64,000 bases of DNA from Phoebastria nigripes (GCA_035582835.1 JAYKAV010003266.1:4654672-4718671), one strand, 5' to 3'. Shown: positions 13,301-27,038, counted from the stretch's first letter. Numbers and translations are program-made. The notes: a model not told the origin generated them from the letters alone.

Positions 13301-16300
13301 ACAACTCGGGAACTGCCACGCTGGATTAGTCCAAAGCTCAAATATTCAGCATTTTGTTAGACAGCAGCAGGTACTTCCAAATACTTCAGAGAAAAACCTT
13401 CATATGCCAGACAATTACATAAAGCAACTGCTGGAGAAGCTTCCTCCCAAGCCCCATCAATTAGCTCTTGATTTCTGTTCTGCAGCACAAAGATTTATAA
13501 CCCTCTTGAAAGCATTTTTAATCCTGCCTTATATAACCGTGAACCTACTTGGTCATCCATATATAATCATTTAATCGTTTCTGAATCCAAGCATCTCTCC
13601 AATTTGATAATATTCAGAAGCGAATTCTAAAGACACGTTTTACATACAATGTAGTCAACTGCCATTTGCTGTCTTTAAATTCCTTATGAAGAATAAAACT
13701 GTTCTTCCAGCTTTAAGAGAAAAATATGCCTTCTCCATACAGATCACCACTCTGTGTTTGATCTCCTTTCTGAAATAGCTTCAAGTAAAAAAAAAAAAAA
13801 NCAAAAAAAAAACAACACCACCAAACAAAAACCAAACACATGAACACATTAGGAATTGAGGAACTGTTGCTTGTAACTCTTACGATCAATTTCCCCTATT
13901 CACATAAAACTCAAAGTATGTACTAGACCAAAACATATTGAGGTCCCTATACCTGGAGTGTTGTTAATAGCTCACAAGATGTTATTTCTACTTTCTACCC
14001 AAGTATTAGATAGCTCCACAAAAGCACAGCTGTTTTTTGAAGTTCTCTTAAGAAACTGTTCTTCATACAGAGAAAACAAAACAGAGAATATCATNGTATG
14101 TATTGAAATGACTACAGCTTAATTTTAATCTATTTTCACTTAAAGGTATCAGGCGAGGAAAAGTTCATTCTGACTGAGAGCCTTAATTACATTCTTATGC
14201 NATCTTTATTTAGGACTCCGGTTTCCCTCCCACGTATGACAGGGATATCACCAGTGACCCTATATTCCTCTTCACCTTCAGGAAAACAAGCAAGAGTGAT
14301 GAAAACAAATTCACAAAGCCTTGACTAACAATCAGCAGCGAAGCTCCAGGAGCTCCCATTCTTGTCAAACACTCACCTCTTCACAGACTTCTCGCACAGC
14401 AGCCACGTTGGGCTCCTCTTCGGGCTCCATGCCACCCCCAGGGACAATCCATCGATCAGGATGACGACTACTGCTAACCAGCAGCACCTGCGGAGAGTAG
14501 AGTGCAGCTGATGTATAAACTCAAGGCAACGCTCCTTTTCAGAGCCCAGCTGAAGAGAAGCTGTCTTTGCATCTCTCACACCTCCAAACATGACCAATCC
14601 AACGCGAGTCCTTGAAAATACTGCACTTTTTCCAAGACAATTTCCTTGGCCCCTTTCAGGCAGCTGTGCAAACTACATTATCAGTGACACCAAGGCACTC
14701 CAACACTCCAAATGATTTCAACCATTACCTTCTCACTGCTCCAGCATGTCGCAAAATAAATTATGCCTCTGCATACCAAAACAACAATTTGCTATTTGAT
14801 ACAGCATCACAATACTTACAGTGTAAGAGTTCACTGCTGTACCCAAAGTCACTACGTAGTCTTGACAGCTTGGGATACACATCGTGCGACAACATAAGAT
14901 GGCACAGAAGCTGCTCAGCACCTTCACCCTCTGCAGAAGTAGCTTGATTTAACTTTATTGGTACCTTTGGCCTTGGCTGCCTCTGCAGTTACACTAATGA
15001 CATATACAAGTCAGGTAACTGCCCACTAAAATACTTGCGTGCAATTGTTTTAACAAAGATTTTCAACTTCCCTGTCTGCCTCTTCTTTTGCAGCAGGTAC
15101 CAAAGAGTTCAGCTCTGGAGCCAGCACTTACGTTACTTTTGTTTAGACAAGGTTGTTCCATGAGATATAAGCAAAATATAAGCCTAAATTAAACCACTTA
15201 AAAACCCTATGAAAACGTTGCCTAGGCGGACAGACTTTTTTGAATCAGGAAAATGGTTCAACCGTGTTCATCCATTTTCACAGGAGTAATTTTTCATAAG
15301 CATGCTTTGTGGCAGTTTTTCTGGAAACACATTTTATTCCAGTGTAATTCTGCTCTGTACGAGTTCAGTTTTTGTTTTGTTGTCTTCTAGAAACAAAAAA
15401 GCTAACTAAATCTCAACTGCCTAAAAATTTTCCCAAAGAATATTGAGACACTGTGCTTATTAAATCTACTTGCAATACATCCATGAGCAGAGATGGAAAT
15501 TAAAAACAAAACTAATACTGTTTTTCAGCTCTCTAAACAAAGCTTGTTCATTAGAGTCATCATGCTATACTTCATCATTTCACTGGCACAAAGCTTAGAG
15601 CCAAAGCGACTTGCTCCAGAAACTTTCCAACATACCAGTCCAATTAGGTTACAGGCCAGCTCTAACAGTTTCAGTCAGACATTTCAAAGTTAAACTGTGC
15701 GAGACACTAAAATCCCAGGCTTTACTGTGTAAATGTTGATTTACCAGTAGGATATGAAAAGATTTGCACTAATTATCAACAGGAAACCTACCTACAGAAT
15801 TCAGAATTCCACTTCTGAAACAAAAACAAGCGTAAGATTTCCAGGGTTTCCCAGTTCCTTTCTCTTTTGAAATTTCTCATCTGCCAACTGACCACCCTGC
15901 AAAGTGATTTTTTGTTTTCCAGGGCCACCCAGATCACACCTGCTCAGCACAGGGAAAAGAGGGGGGCCAACAGACTAGAACACGCCGGGGTGAGGAGACG
16001 TGGATCAGTTGGGGGGGTCCAAACAACGGCTCTCAAAGCAGGAGTAGCAAAGCTTAAGGCAGAAAGTGAAGAGGGGTCACAACCAAGGTTTTGGCAACTG
16101 CTGGTCTAACCTTTCCCAAGTCTGAAACTAAAGTCGGTGTTCTCAAGTGTCAGCACTCCTCTAATCAGCAATTTTCTGTGGATCCCACCAATAATAATGT
16201 CTCACAGCCTCCTCTTCCTGCTTCAGACAGAACCCACATCTCAATCCTGCAATGCATGAAGCAACATCGTTTATCAAACAATCCCATTTAAATCCCTGAG

Positions 16301-19300
16301 CACTCCCCAATCTGTCTATTGAATTAAGGCAATTACAATGCATACCAGAAATGAATTTAGCTGAATGGGCTACCTTAATTCTGCAGTTTCCTAATGGAGA
16401 TGCTTACTACCTTAGCTGTCTTCTGGCTTAGGCTGCAATGGAATGGCATTCACATTATAGTAACATCCCGTGGTGTTTGGCCTTCTTCAGGAGGAAGACA
16501 GAATTCCTTTCCCCCAAACATCCAATCCATATAAAACATGATCAGTAAGCCATGCCTAAATAGGGAATGTAAACTTCATCCATCCTCTGAGCCCTCAAGG
16601 CTCAGAACAGCAGCCAAGTACCGTGGGCTGGGACTGCAAGGCCATCACCAGCAGCCACCTCTGGTTTGCCAATATTTGGCTGCTGCAGGCTCAGCACGCA
16701 ACGCACTCCCCCGACCTGCACCTCTTATGCCGGTACCTTTTCCTATTACAGGACTTTTACTTTGTCCTGACTCATTACCAGTACTGTACACAGAAGAGCT
16801 TGGACTGAAATTCCTAACTTGAGGTCAGCAGGTGATTCTGAGGACAGAGTTAAAAGAAAAGTAACGGACATTTCAAGTATACGTTTTCTTGCCAGGTAAG
16901 GAAGCATCATCTTTGTCATTTCCGATTTCAATTCAGAGTCCCAGCTCAAAGAAAGAAAGAAAGAAAAAAAAAAAAAAAAGATTAAAAAAAGCTGCAGAAA
17001 CAGATCTTTGAAACTCAGCACAGCACACTTCATGCCATCGAACTCCTGCCACCTTCCACTTGTGAGAAAAAGTATCTGCTAAGAAAATCCCTGTACAAAG
17101 ACTTCTACAGGAAAGCCTGCTGGACTGCTCAGACTAAGACAATGCTTTAGCAACACACTAGTAGGAACTTTTAGGTGTAAACAACAGTTTTAGGCAAAGT
17201 AAATTAACTTCAGCTGCTCTGGCAGTTGAGAGTTTTCTGAATAGAATTAACATGAACAACCCTCGCTNGGAAGGAAAAACCTGTCATTCTCACACTTTTA
17301 TGTAATCAGACTATTTCCTGTTTAATAAAAAGGAAATCCCATCAAGAGAGGGCAGGAAACGTGCCCTACAAGGTCATTCTTTTAAAACAACTTTAAACAG
17401 GATATTGCTACCAATGAGCTCTCCCAAGACAAAGGGGCCTAGTTCAAAATGAGGGTGAGACACTGTTGTGTTTTAAACAACCGCACATCTAAAAAAGTCC
17501 CGTGGCCCATAACATGCAACACATTCAAAGGGATCAAGTAAAAAGGTCATCATAATTCAAATCCATATTTTCACAAGGCAACATCATTCAAATATTTTAC
17601 AAACTGCCCCAAAGCCAATAAAATGAGATCTGCTGAAAAACAACCTCTCTCTGAAAACCATTAATATTTAGGCGGAACAGCCCGAATGCCGTTTCCAAGA
17701 TAAGAAATACATTCCCCAGCACAAACCTTTTCCCACCATGGCTGGGTGGGTGAACATAAAGTACCTGGGGAAGCAAAGATCCCAGCTGAGCAGGTTGCAG
17801 AAGAGAGATGTAATCGTTTGTATTTCTGCCATAACAAGGTCAGAATTATTTTCTAAGTTTCAGAACAAACGTGACATAGCATAAGGCTAACTTACACCAA
17901 AAAGCCAAGACAGAGAACGGCACCTATACCTTCATTTTACAACGTAACATGACAAAAAATGTTATTCAATTGCTCAATTAGACCAAACATTTTCCAGTAC
18001 AACTGAATTCTATAAAATAAAGAGTACAGGTGGGGTTTTTTAAAGGACCACTTGGTAGCTCCTATGTCCTCGACACCTAAATTTTTGTTCATTAACTTCT
18101 TTATTACATAAAAACAGTCATTTGAATGTACACTAAAGAAGATATTTTAATCAAAACAGTCATAAAAAAAATCTATTTTATTTTTTTAAATCAGGTCAAA
18201 ACACAAAGGAAGGTCGACATTTCCATTTTATTCTTTCCAGGCAGCTGTGTTTAAGATGGCTACTGAGACTCTTGGCCTACTAGGGATCTGGGGGGCAGAT
18301 TTTGGAGCCAAGTCTTGCAGTCTGTTTGGAAAAGCGTTTGCAGGTATCACGTCACATGGCCAAGTTGTTTTCCAGGATTTGAAAGACAATTATGTCATTT
18401 CAAAGCAGGGAAATGAGCAACACAAGCCTCTTTGGCAACGCACGAGGCAGCCCTGAAGTAGCTCTCACACACAATCAACGAAATAAGAGAAAGGTTAGAA
18501 AAATAAGCAAAGTTTGAAGTCTACAGCAGGGGCTNCTAAACAGTGCTAGATTGTAGCCCTCATGGTAAGCAACCTTCAAAGCGGCATGCAATCAAACAAA
18601 CAAACCCAAACAAATCCAGAGCAGCCCACCGACTCTCCCCCGGAGGAGGCAGGAAACATGCCCAGACATCTAAGGCTGCCTGGACCGNCACACGCGGAGC
18701 TAGGAGCTCCATGGGAAAAGGGGAAAAGGGTTTGTCACCAGGATAAATCTGGGAGTCCCTGATACACAATGCTGACCTTAAAACAACCTAATTACATACA
18801 AATCTGTTGTATTCACACCAGGTTTTTTTTTTTTTCTCCCCCCGTCCCCCCCCCCCGAAATAATGGTGCTCTGCAAAGCAAAAACTGGGCAACCAAAATA
18901 ACCCAGAGAATTAACTCTCAGTTAACAGAACAGAGATTGAGGGATTCCCAGGTTCTTTCACGCTATGGTGGATTTAAACAACCACCACCACCACCCTTAA
19001 ATAAAACAGGAGTAGCTACACTGTAAGGAACACGATTCCTAGAAAGAGGCTCCACAGAAGCATTACANCAAAGACGAAAAGGGCTACAGCATTATTAGAA
19101 GCTGGGCTACAACGCTATTAGAAAATGAGCTGTGAACCTTCCAGGCTTCCAGGAAAAGACAGTCCTACCCACACGCGCCAGCCTAAGGACAATCAAGCTG
19201 GCACACTTAATAAGAAATAGCTGACAAGATGTTAAATACATGTTTTTTGGCCCAGCAAGCATTCTGCTGCCAAAAGCCAATCTATAGCTACTGGCTACTG

Positions 19301-22300
19301 AAACAGCCTCTGCACTTTCTTTCATGCTTTCTACCAATATTAAGCCACAAAATCATGTAGTTTGCATAGCGACTAAAGCACAAACCTCCCGACATTTAAA
19401 CTCATTTCACACTTTAGCATTATTTATCAGAACACAGACTGCAAGAAAATAACATGTCTCATAACACGCTGTAGTGAGACTGGTGGAGAAGATGGCTGAC
19501 TTAAATGATTTTCGCCTGTACAATCTGTCTTTGTCTGAAAGTTTCAATTTAGTAAAAGTCTCTGTATTCAGGAGTCTGGAGCTTAGCTGTGCTAGCGACT
19601 CTCTGATTTGCCCTATGACCAGGCAGGATATTGTAGCCGGTGCAGTTCTGTGTCCAGCATAATAAAGACCTTTTATGCTTTACCCAAAGTTAACAAATGT
19701 TCTCACAATCCCAATATATTATTGTTACTGTACTTAATGCTTTTATATCTGACAAAACCGGGATCTCGATTCGACCACATCAAACCACCTTTAAACACTT
19801 AAGAACAGCATACGCTGACACACAGAGTTCAAGAGGAGCAGGAGGGGAAAAGAGACACTGTAGTTGGCAGAGCCATGCAAAAATCAATCTAATTTAACCA
19901 GCAAAAATACGGCCTCGATTACACTACAACAAAACATGCATTTTGCCAAACTCCTAACACAGGATGATCTAAACACGCATGCCAAGGCTTACAGGAGGGC
20001 TTCTCCCACCCTTTTGCTATTCAGGGCACGTTACGAAGTTAGCACATAGTAGTAACGAGTACAGCCTGCGGTCAGCAAGGCTACAGCCAGCTTTAAACAT
20101 GACAATGTCTTTAGCTAAGACAAGAACACAACCCTCAACAGCAAGCCACAGAAAAACCCTCTCCTGACCATAACAGCATGTCCTCACTGTTCCTCAACAG
20201 TATACATTTCCTTAGACAAGTGTTATTTTCACACACACACNCGCACCTTGCTCTGTGGCATAATGCGATTTAACCTACAAAGCATTACCTAGAAACTGGA
20301 AGCAGGAAATTAATGACAGAAAGCTAGAAGGGGAAATTATTCACGCTACAGAACTTGACAAAGTAAAGCACAAGTCTTGAAAAAGGAGTAAGAGGTGAAC
20401 TGGAAGAAGTTCAAGTCATTTCAAGCATTTGGATCGCACCTACAGTACTATAACCATAGAGGAAAAAATAAAGAAAATCCTGTTGGTTTTTAGGCTGCTT
20501 CTTAGAGTAACAATAATAAATCATCACGTACTGCACAGCTACTCTGCCTGCAAAATACCAAGGGTCATATTACCGTTACTACAGTTTTCTTCTGCCTTTA
20601 GAGTGACTGCTTACTCTTACCAAAGAAGAACACAATCCGGAGTCCTCTCCCTCCACCAAAATTATGTTTTAGATAACCACAAAAATTATCTGCAACATGC
20701 CTTTCACAGCAGGGACAGGACAGAGAAAACAGCTGAAATGCCTGAACCAGCAGCCGCTTGTTTCAGAAGCAAAGGGCTGATAAGGAGGCACTCCCAGTGA
20801 AAGACCCCAAAACTGATAACCTATTTCTGCCTGTCAAAACCAGTTTGTTGACCACTTGGTACTTACACAACTCATCCAGGCAGACTTTTTCCAGAAGGAA
20901 TGCTAGCTTTTAAACTGTCTTTTTTTNNNNNNNNNNNNNNNNNNNNNNNNNNNNNNNNNNNGGGGAGGAAATGAAGGAAGTATTTCGGTCTTTTTACACA
21001 GACCAAATGACTCTGGATGTCAGCAGTTGCATATGTATACACTTACTGTTTTGATTAACAAGTCCTATTCATAAAATAAAGCATGCAAAAACCCTGCAGC
21101 CATGAAAACTCTTGAGAAGCTTTTCCAATATAAGTAGTTAATTCTACGCGTAACATCAATATACATTATTTACACAAGAAAAAGTAACCACCCAAGTCAA
21201 TACGAATGAAAATAACATCCAAACCATCTGAAGCATCTTAAAAAAATATCTACCCAGTAGGTAATTGTATCCCTCTGAATTTCACATGTTAACATGAAAT
21301 TTCTGAGAACAAAGAGTTACTGTGCATTATCCACTGCACAACAAAGACAGCTACAGAGACACAAATTCTGATATAAATACGCACAAAATTTGAACGATCC
21401 TTGACTAGTCTGTGCAGTCAGTCTCCCAGTTAGACTGAAAAAGAACTACTGTTTAAAGAAACTGAGTACCTGCTTCCCAGTTGCTGGATATTATATACAG
21501 CATCTGAACACTGATGTTTACTATTTATAAGGTAGAATTGCTTAATATTGTTCTATCCAATTTTTCTGGGCAACCCCATCACAGAGGTATGCAAACCAGG
21601 ATAATTTTCCTTACTTCAAAAAAAAAGAAAGATAAAATCCAAGCACATGATCATTTTCCTTGACTGAGAAGGGAAAGAGTTGTTTTTCCAGACCTTGAGA
21701 GACCATCCATGGAAAGATTAGGTCCTTTGGCAGCAGTCCCAGCTGCGTACACCCCCCAGCTGCTTGTACCTGCCTCCACACTTCAGTCGATTGTCTGAAG
21801 GGTGCTGAGATGAACCAAGTCAGGGAACCGATCATGAGTTGAAAAAAAAAAAGGGGGGGGACAGGACACAACGAGTGAGGAGAGAAAGGTATGAAAACCA
21901 GCTACAGCCTCTGGTCAGGCAATAAATGAATCCGAGACAAAAGGGATTTCAGAGAAGCGTTATGCAGAGGAGAAGAGACAGCGGCCACCGCTGCTGGGTC
22001 CTTCTCAACAAACCTAGGGGTGGAGTACACTCTCTCCTCTTTCCATATTCATCACTTTCCCCGAGTTGCAGCAGGACAAAACTGACTCAATCCTTCAGTT
22101 TCACAACAGCTTACAGAGCTTCCAGTAAATTAAGTGAAAATTTAACAATTTTCATTCTTTTGTAGTTTGGGAAAGTACAAGAGACCATGGAATTGCTTGT
22201 AAAATCATTTATGAAAGCTGCCTTTATGAAAAGGCTAGAAAACACTTTTTAAGATGAAAGCTAGGTTTTGCAGAAGTTTATACTCTTGCTCTTGGAGAAA

Positions 22301-25300
22301 ACTAGCCACAAGCAGAGCAGAGAGGGACAGGAGAAGCACAAGCAAGAGAACTATTTCTAAACTGGCCTATATCCTACTGGAGATGTGGTAATGTGTTAGC
22401 AACAGACAGGGAGAACTTTATTTGGTTTCAGCCACAACCCTTTTATGTAGCTGAAGGGAACAGAGTCAAGCCAAGCCCTCGGAACAGAGATTCTGAGGCT
22501 ATATTCCATGGAAAGTACGATGATCATATGATGCTGGGCTCCCTTTATGTCCCAACAGTGAAGTACTCCCAAGTGGTTTTAGCTATTATTATTTTTATAT
22601 TGAAGCAAACGCACAAAGGATGGCCCAGGAACACTGTGTGATCATCAACATAGTCTACAGTTAAAATTTGAGAACTGCTGTATTACATCATAGCTTGGTT
22701 TAAAACTGACCCAGGAGAAGCAAGAAGAAAAAGGTTAGTTTGCATTCAAATTACTTTCCCCAACTGAGGCTGTTTTGGGGCTACATAAACGTAGCTTTTG
22801 GTGACCGTATCGGCTTGGCGCGCTCAGAGAGCTGCAGAGCCAGGGCGCTTACCAGACGCTGTGTGAAAGTTCTGTTTTCTCATCTCAATTTAGACTTCAT
22901 TCACAATTAAGAAAAGACGACCAATCCTGGATCCTATTCTTTCCGAAGCATTTCCTCCAAAAAGTCTTTAAAAATACCAGTTGTTAATGAGCAGCTTGTC
23001 CTTTCACCAGATACAATGCAGGCATGCTTAAACCTGTAGCTACACCAGTGCGGGACTTAAAGCCAAACGGTTCCTTTTTCTTTCTGTTAAAATATAACAC
23101 AGAGATGCTGCCATTGAGCAGGCTTCCATCTGCTTCATAATAGTAAGACGTTAGTGAAATTTTCTGGAACATTTCCTCATTGAAACAGCTGGTCTACACA
23201 AAAAATACTTGTGTTATTTAAAAATAACACCATAATAGCAATATTGAGAGGCACTGACATCACAAGCAATAAAATGAGTGATTTCAGAGATAACACAAGA
23301 CTTGGGATCTCTTGATCTGCACACTCTCCTTCCCCGCTTCTGCAGAAGCAGCAAATATCAAGGGAGTTTACTCCATTTGAAAAGATGAAAACAGCAGAGT
23401 CCTGGCGTTGGGTTGCTGAAAGATCCTTTGAAGTCTGTTCACACTCCCTTTGAATTAATCCTGTTGATTCCCCTGTTCTCCCTCCTGCCCAAAGAGACAT
23501 CACTCTGCNGCAGCTTACTGTTTATGAAACAACACAGATATAGATTTTTTTTTTCCACACAGCCCAATTAAGAAATGTATTTTTTGCTCCATTTGAGATT
23601 CATGTTTAAATGAATTCTCCCTGGACTGCTTTTTAAAGGAATATGTAACAAAGACATCTTTTCAGCCAACGTTTGGTCTTCCAGAAACGTTCCAGAGCTT
23701 CTTTCATGTCCAGAAGTAGTAGCTTCCAAATGCAATACAGAGAAAATGTGCAACCTCAAGCAGCATAAGGAAAAAATAAATCACTTAAAAACTGAAAAAG
23801 AAACAAAGTAAGTATTATTATGTTAAGACTCTTTATTTGCACATTTAATGCCTAACCAAAGACATGCTGTTTTAGCCATCTCCATTGATTGCTAAGATTT
23901 TAAAGAAAATTAAATTCAATGAACTGAAGAGTTAGGGGGTAAACACCTAAAAAAAGTAGCCTCCCCTGTAAGTGTAAACAGGATTTTTCTTATTTCTTCT
24001 TGTTCATTGTCAAAATTGTTTAATTCAGGAACTAATTAGGGTTTAGAAAGGNAGAAAACTTGGGTTTTTTTAAATTCATAGCTCTCACGTTTCTTCTTCA
24101 TTTCCTGCTAAGATCTACTACTTCTTAAGCGCTTAAAAGAAATAGTAACCAGAAACAGCCAGTCCTAGAAAAAAAAATACCACTTTAATACAGCAAGTTT
24201 AAATTATTTATCAATACATGCTTTTTTTTCCTTTTCTTTTTAAACAGTAAGCTTTTAATAGATCTTTAACTAACATACTTTGGTTCTGGTCCCATCCCCC
24301 CCGCCTCCCTGGAGGGGCCTTTAAAATAGATCTCAACTTCCATTTAAATAGAAGTAATCAATAATAAAATGTCAGTAGCACAAAAAAAAAAAAAAGTATT
24401 ATTCTCCAAGAGAAAAAGAAAACCAAGAAATCTTTCACAGACATGTTAAACTATATAATTAAATGTGTACAGACAACACCTTTCTTCTTATCAAAAAAGT
24501 GCAAGTAGCAGTAAGATTAGAGAAGTAGACTTCTCTCAAATTAAAGTTTAAATAAACACCAACAAATGAGAATTAACCGAAGAAATAATTCGAAAGAGAA
24601 ATTAACAAAAATCAAGGGTTCCTGCTTGCTGATTTCAATAATCGATACAAGCATAATTTAAATGGCTTCTAGGCCTCTTGACTAAGATCAAGAGCAGTAT
24701 CTGTGAACGGAGTCCATTCTGGTGTGCATGTGTTTAGTATGGTGTGACTTGATAATAACTTTCCTAAATGCATTTGTTGAAAAAGTCCACTTCATGACCG
24801 GCTATTGCAGTAGGTATGTAACAGATGAGAACACAGGATGCAGTTTCAGCTCTGCGTTAAATACATAGATACCATAAATAAATATGGTGTTTGAAAGGCT
24901 GGGTGATGACCTCAGGAGGCCAATTCAAAATAAAACAAAACTGTAATTCATTGCTTCGCTATTTCTGTGGCTCACTTACAAAAAAGCACACACATGCACA
25001 TACTTGAGGAAACCAATCTACATCCCAGGCTGCATCATTTACAAAGCAATTAGTGCTCCTTAATGTGTCACAGAACAATACAACACAGCACCTGATTTTA
25101 CCAGGGAGATCAGAGACAAGGCCAAACACTAACAGTGACCAAAGCTCAAGTGGGAAAACGATGCTCACGTGAGAACCTCTACTGCCCCGATACACAAAAA
25201 GTTTTCCAGAGCTTCACTTGCAGCCTTCGTAACAGACCCATGGAAATGACGAGGCACAATTAGCACCGGGAGACAGCTACCTCAACTCTGGCCTTTGAAA

Positions 25301-26772
25301 CTGGAAACAGATTTTTTCTACTCTAGAAACGAAACTCTTACCTAGAAACGAAAGCCTGAAATTGTACCAGTTTAAATTAAATGAGATTTTCAATCCACTG
25401 AAAGTTGTTGCAAACCACAACACAGACACAACTTTGACATAAAAATGGTTTCAAAGCTCAACCTTAAACAAACCTAACCAGCTTAACCTACACTGAAAGA
25501 AATTTGTCACAAGCTAGCATGCCTCTAGAATAAGTTTACTTTTCCTTCTTCAACCATCTCGGGTCAGTATTGTGAAACCGCCATGTTAACAAACCTTAGT
25601 GTCACCAACACCGTAAGAGCTCTGGACACCAGTTCCACTGGCCAGAAGACGTATCAGACCACTGCCGCGGGGTAGGCTGGAGCCTGTATGACACTGCAAA
25701 TTGAGGCGTTGTAAAATAAATACTAACAACCAGTCAAAAGCTGATTGCATCAGGTAGCTGTTAAAATTACATTTCTATCTTCAACCAGACTGTAACCAAA
25801 CATGGTCGAGCATCTAACCCTTGAGAAGAATTGCCACACTTGCCTCAAATTGTGTAAAATTGCATCAGGAAACTCAGATACCTTCAATCACCCATGCTGA
25901 TTAGCCCCAGTATCATTACACAATACGATTACGTTCTTCTTCATAGTTAGTTCAAAGTACCATAAATTTCCTGGAAGTCAGTGGGAAGGACCAGCTACGA
26001 TGAACACTTCACCAAAACATACTGTTTTCATTTCAGACCCTTTATGCTTGAAATGTTGACACTCTTCACCATGACAGCACAGCTACAAAGGGTTTGTCAA
26101 GCCTCCTTCACCATGTTAAATAATAACTGAACGGTATGCTAATTTACTTTCCTCCAGTGAACTGTCTGCATTCCCTTCCGATTTCCTGTAGCTACAAATA
26201 TGATAATCAGGAGAACAAAGACTTTAGCACAGCCACTCAGGAACCTGTAAATGAAATGAAGTATGCCTGACTCCAGAAGAAGCAAAAAAGACCTGCAGCC
26301 TAGCTTGTCCCGCGTACCTCAGGCCTACGTTAAGAAGATATTAAAAAAGAATAGTGAAAAATTGCACATCTGAGTCAAGTTTCTCTTTTTAACTTCACGG
26401 ACAATACGACCACTTAGCAACACGGCCGTTCTTAAACTAACCAATCTACCTTTAATTCCCACTTCCTCCCAAGCCTCTCTGGACAGCAACTTCTGGCACT
26501 CCATCAGTCCCCTTTTATCCCAGTTTCTTTTTATAAATCCAAGGTCAGGTTTCCTCTCCCATCTCATGTGATGTGCTGGACTGAAGTTCTGCCAGCGTGG
26601 TCGGTCCACTCAACTGCCAAATCCCATCCCGTGCCACAACACTCCTTACCAGACTGTTCCACCACCCCACCAGCATTTCATTCTGGGCATTTTTCTCATG
26701 TTTAGCGAAGAGAAATAAATACGGGGGAGAAACACCAACTTTCCCAGCGAGGCTTAATTGCACCTAGGGGAG

Positions 26773-26805
<33 letters not shown>

Positions 26806-27038
26806 CCTGCAACCCAGTCACAGCCGGGCGGCTCCGGGGCGCAGGGTGCTGCACGGGGGTCCCCGGCCTCGCCCCCACCCCTGCCCCCGGGGGTGGGGGG
26901 ACACATGCCCCCGGCCGGCCGCGGCCCCCCGGCCCTCACCTCCTCCTCGCTCTCGCTGCGGAAGCACAGGCAGGCCGCCCGCTTCTTGTAGCCGTCCCCG
27001 TCGTAGGTGCGCGTCTGGTTGGACTTGAGCTTCATCAT
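4194..27038 (-). CDS. NUDT3: NUDT3, diphosphoinositol polyphosphate phosphohydrolase 1 (5 coding exons)
   Basis: Coding segments in transcript order are 27038-26940, 14487-14377, 6277-6233, 5441-5357 and 4363-4194, together 510 bases and 169 residues, against 172 in human. The enzyme removes the beta phosphate from inositol pyrophosphates (PP-InsP5, bis-PP-InsP4), hydrolyses diadenosine polyphosphates and has been linked to mRNA decapping; it is mainly cytosolic. The product starts MMKLKSNQTRTYDGDGYKKR. It carries a full nudix box, G51-x5-E57-x7-R65-E66-V-C-E69-E70-A-G72-V73, with the metal-binding glutamates in place. The tail ends SSMSDIR, typical of NUDT3 rather than NUDT4. All introns are GT-AG, all junctions keep frame, and there is no internal stop. 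The start is the first of two adjacent ATGs, as in the family. Introns total about 22 kb, in contrast to the compact genes to the right. Confidence 0.97.
4866..4925 (+). mobile_element. CR1 LINE 3'-tail fragment
   Basis: TTGGACTTGATGATCTTAAA is followed by GGTCTTTTCCAACTTAAATG and two copies of ATTCTATG. This is the 3' end of the CR1 retroposon family, which ends in short ATTCTATG-type repeats rather than poly(A). Only the extreme 3' tail is recognisable, as expected for 5'-truncated copies. It sits in NUDT3 intron 4, antisense to the gene. Confidence 0.88.
5357..5441 (-). CDS. NUDT3: NUDT3 coding exon 4
   Basis: 85 bases, residues 86-113 plus the first base of Gly114: NRDRKHRTYVYVLIVTEVLE then DWEDSVNIG. 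The acceptor is CCTTCTAG|AATCGG and the donor ATTG|GTAAGC. Human has NQERKHRT where this reads NRDRKHRT. Confidence 0.96.
6233..6277 (-). CDS. NUDT3: NUDT3 coding exon 3 (45-base small exon)
   Basis: 15 codons, AGVKGTLGRLVGIFE, residues 71-85, which complete the nudix box (A-G-V). The acceptor is TTTTCATAG|GCTGGA and the donor GAG|GTAAGT, both phase 0. The exon is too short to stand out as an open frame and was found by searching for the expected peptide. It is probably skippable in frame (15 aa), but skipping would remove the end of the nudix box. Confidence 0.95.
6278..14376 (-). other. NUDT3 intron 2
   Basis: 8.1 kb of AT-rich intron. No exon or RNA gene was supported. It holds a 22-base T run at 8097-8118, an A run interrupted by an N at about 13788-13810, and isolated Ns. 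Open frames here are short and lack homology I can recognise. Confidence 0.75.
14377..14487 (-). CDS. NUDT3: NUDT3 coding exon 2 (nudix box)
   Basis: 37 codons, residues 34-70, VLLVSSSRHPDRWIVPGGGM through REVCEE. It holds most of the nudix catalytic box. The acceptor is CCGCAG|GTGCTG and the donor GAAGAG|GTGAGT; both junctions are phase 0. Confidence 0.97.
14488..26939 (-). other. NUDT3 intron 1
   Basis: 12.5 kb, mostly AT-rich, with a 35-base N gap at 20927-20961. No second gene was supported. A short stretch near 26.4-26.6 kb has a chance-or-relic nudix-like peptide (see findings). The 29-base A run at 26773-26801 marks the edge of the CpG-rich promoter block. Confidence 0.75.
20927..20961. 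other. Assembly gap (35 N)
   Basis: Run of unknown bases between a T run and a G run, inside NUDT3 intron 1. The flanks suggest a low-complexity stretch that failed to sequence. Confidence 0.99.
26940..27038 (-). CDS. NUDT3: NUDT3 coding exon 1
   Basis: Encodes residues 1-33, from MMKLKSNQ to SESEEE. The donor is GAG|GTGAGG, phase 0. It lies in the CpG-rich promoter block. The 29-base A run at 26773-26801 lies about 140 bases into the following intron. Confidence 0.97.

Noticed and set aside
18525..18560. hAT-type inverted terminal repeat, CAGGGGCTNCTAAAC, with a possible mate TTTGAGAACTGCTG at 22667
   Set aside because: Each match is short, they are 4 kb apart, and no transposase or 8-base target duplication was found.
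19470..19680. LTR-like stretch ending CAGCATAATAAAGACC
   Set aside because: A poly(A)-signal-like block suggested a solo LTR, but no TG...CA borders, target duplication or internal retroviral sequence could be seen.
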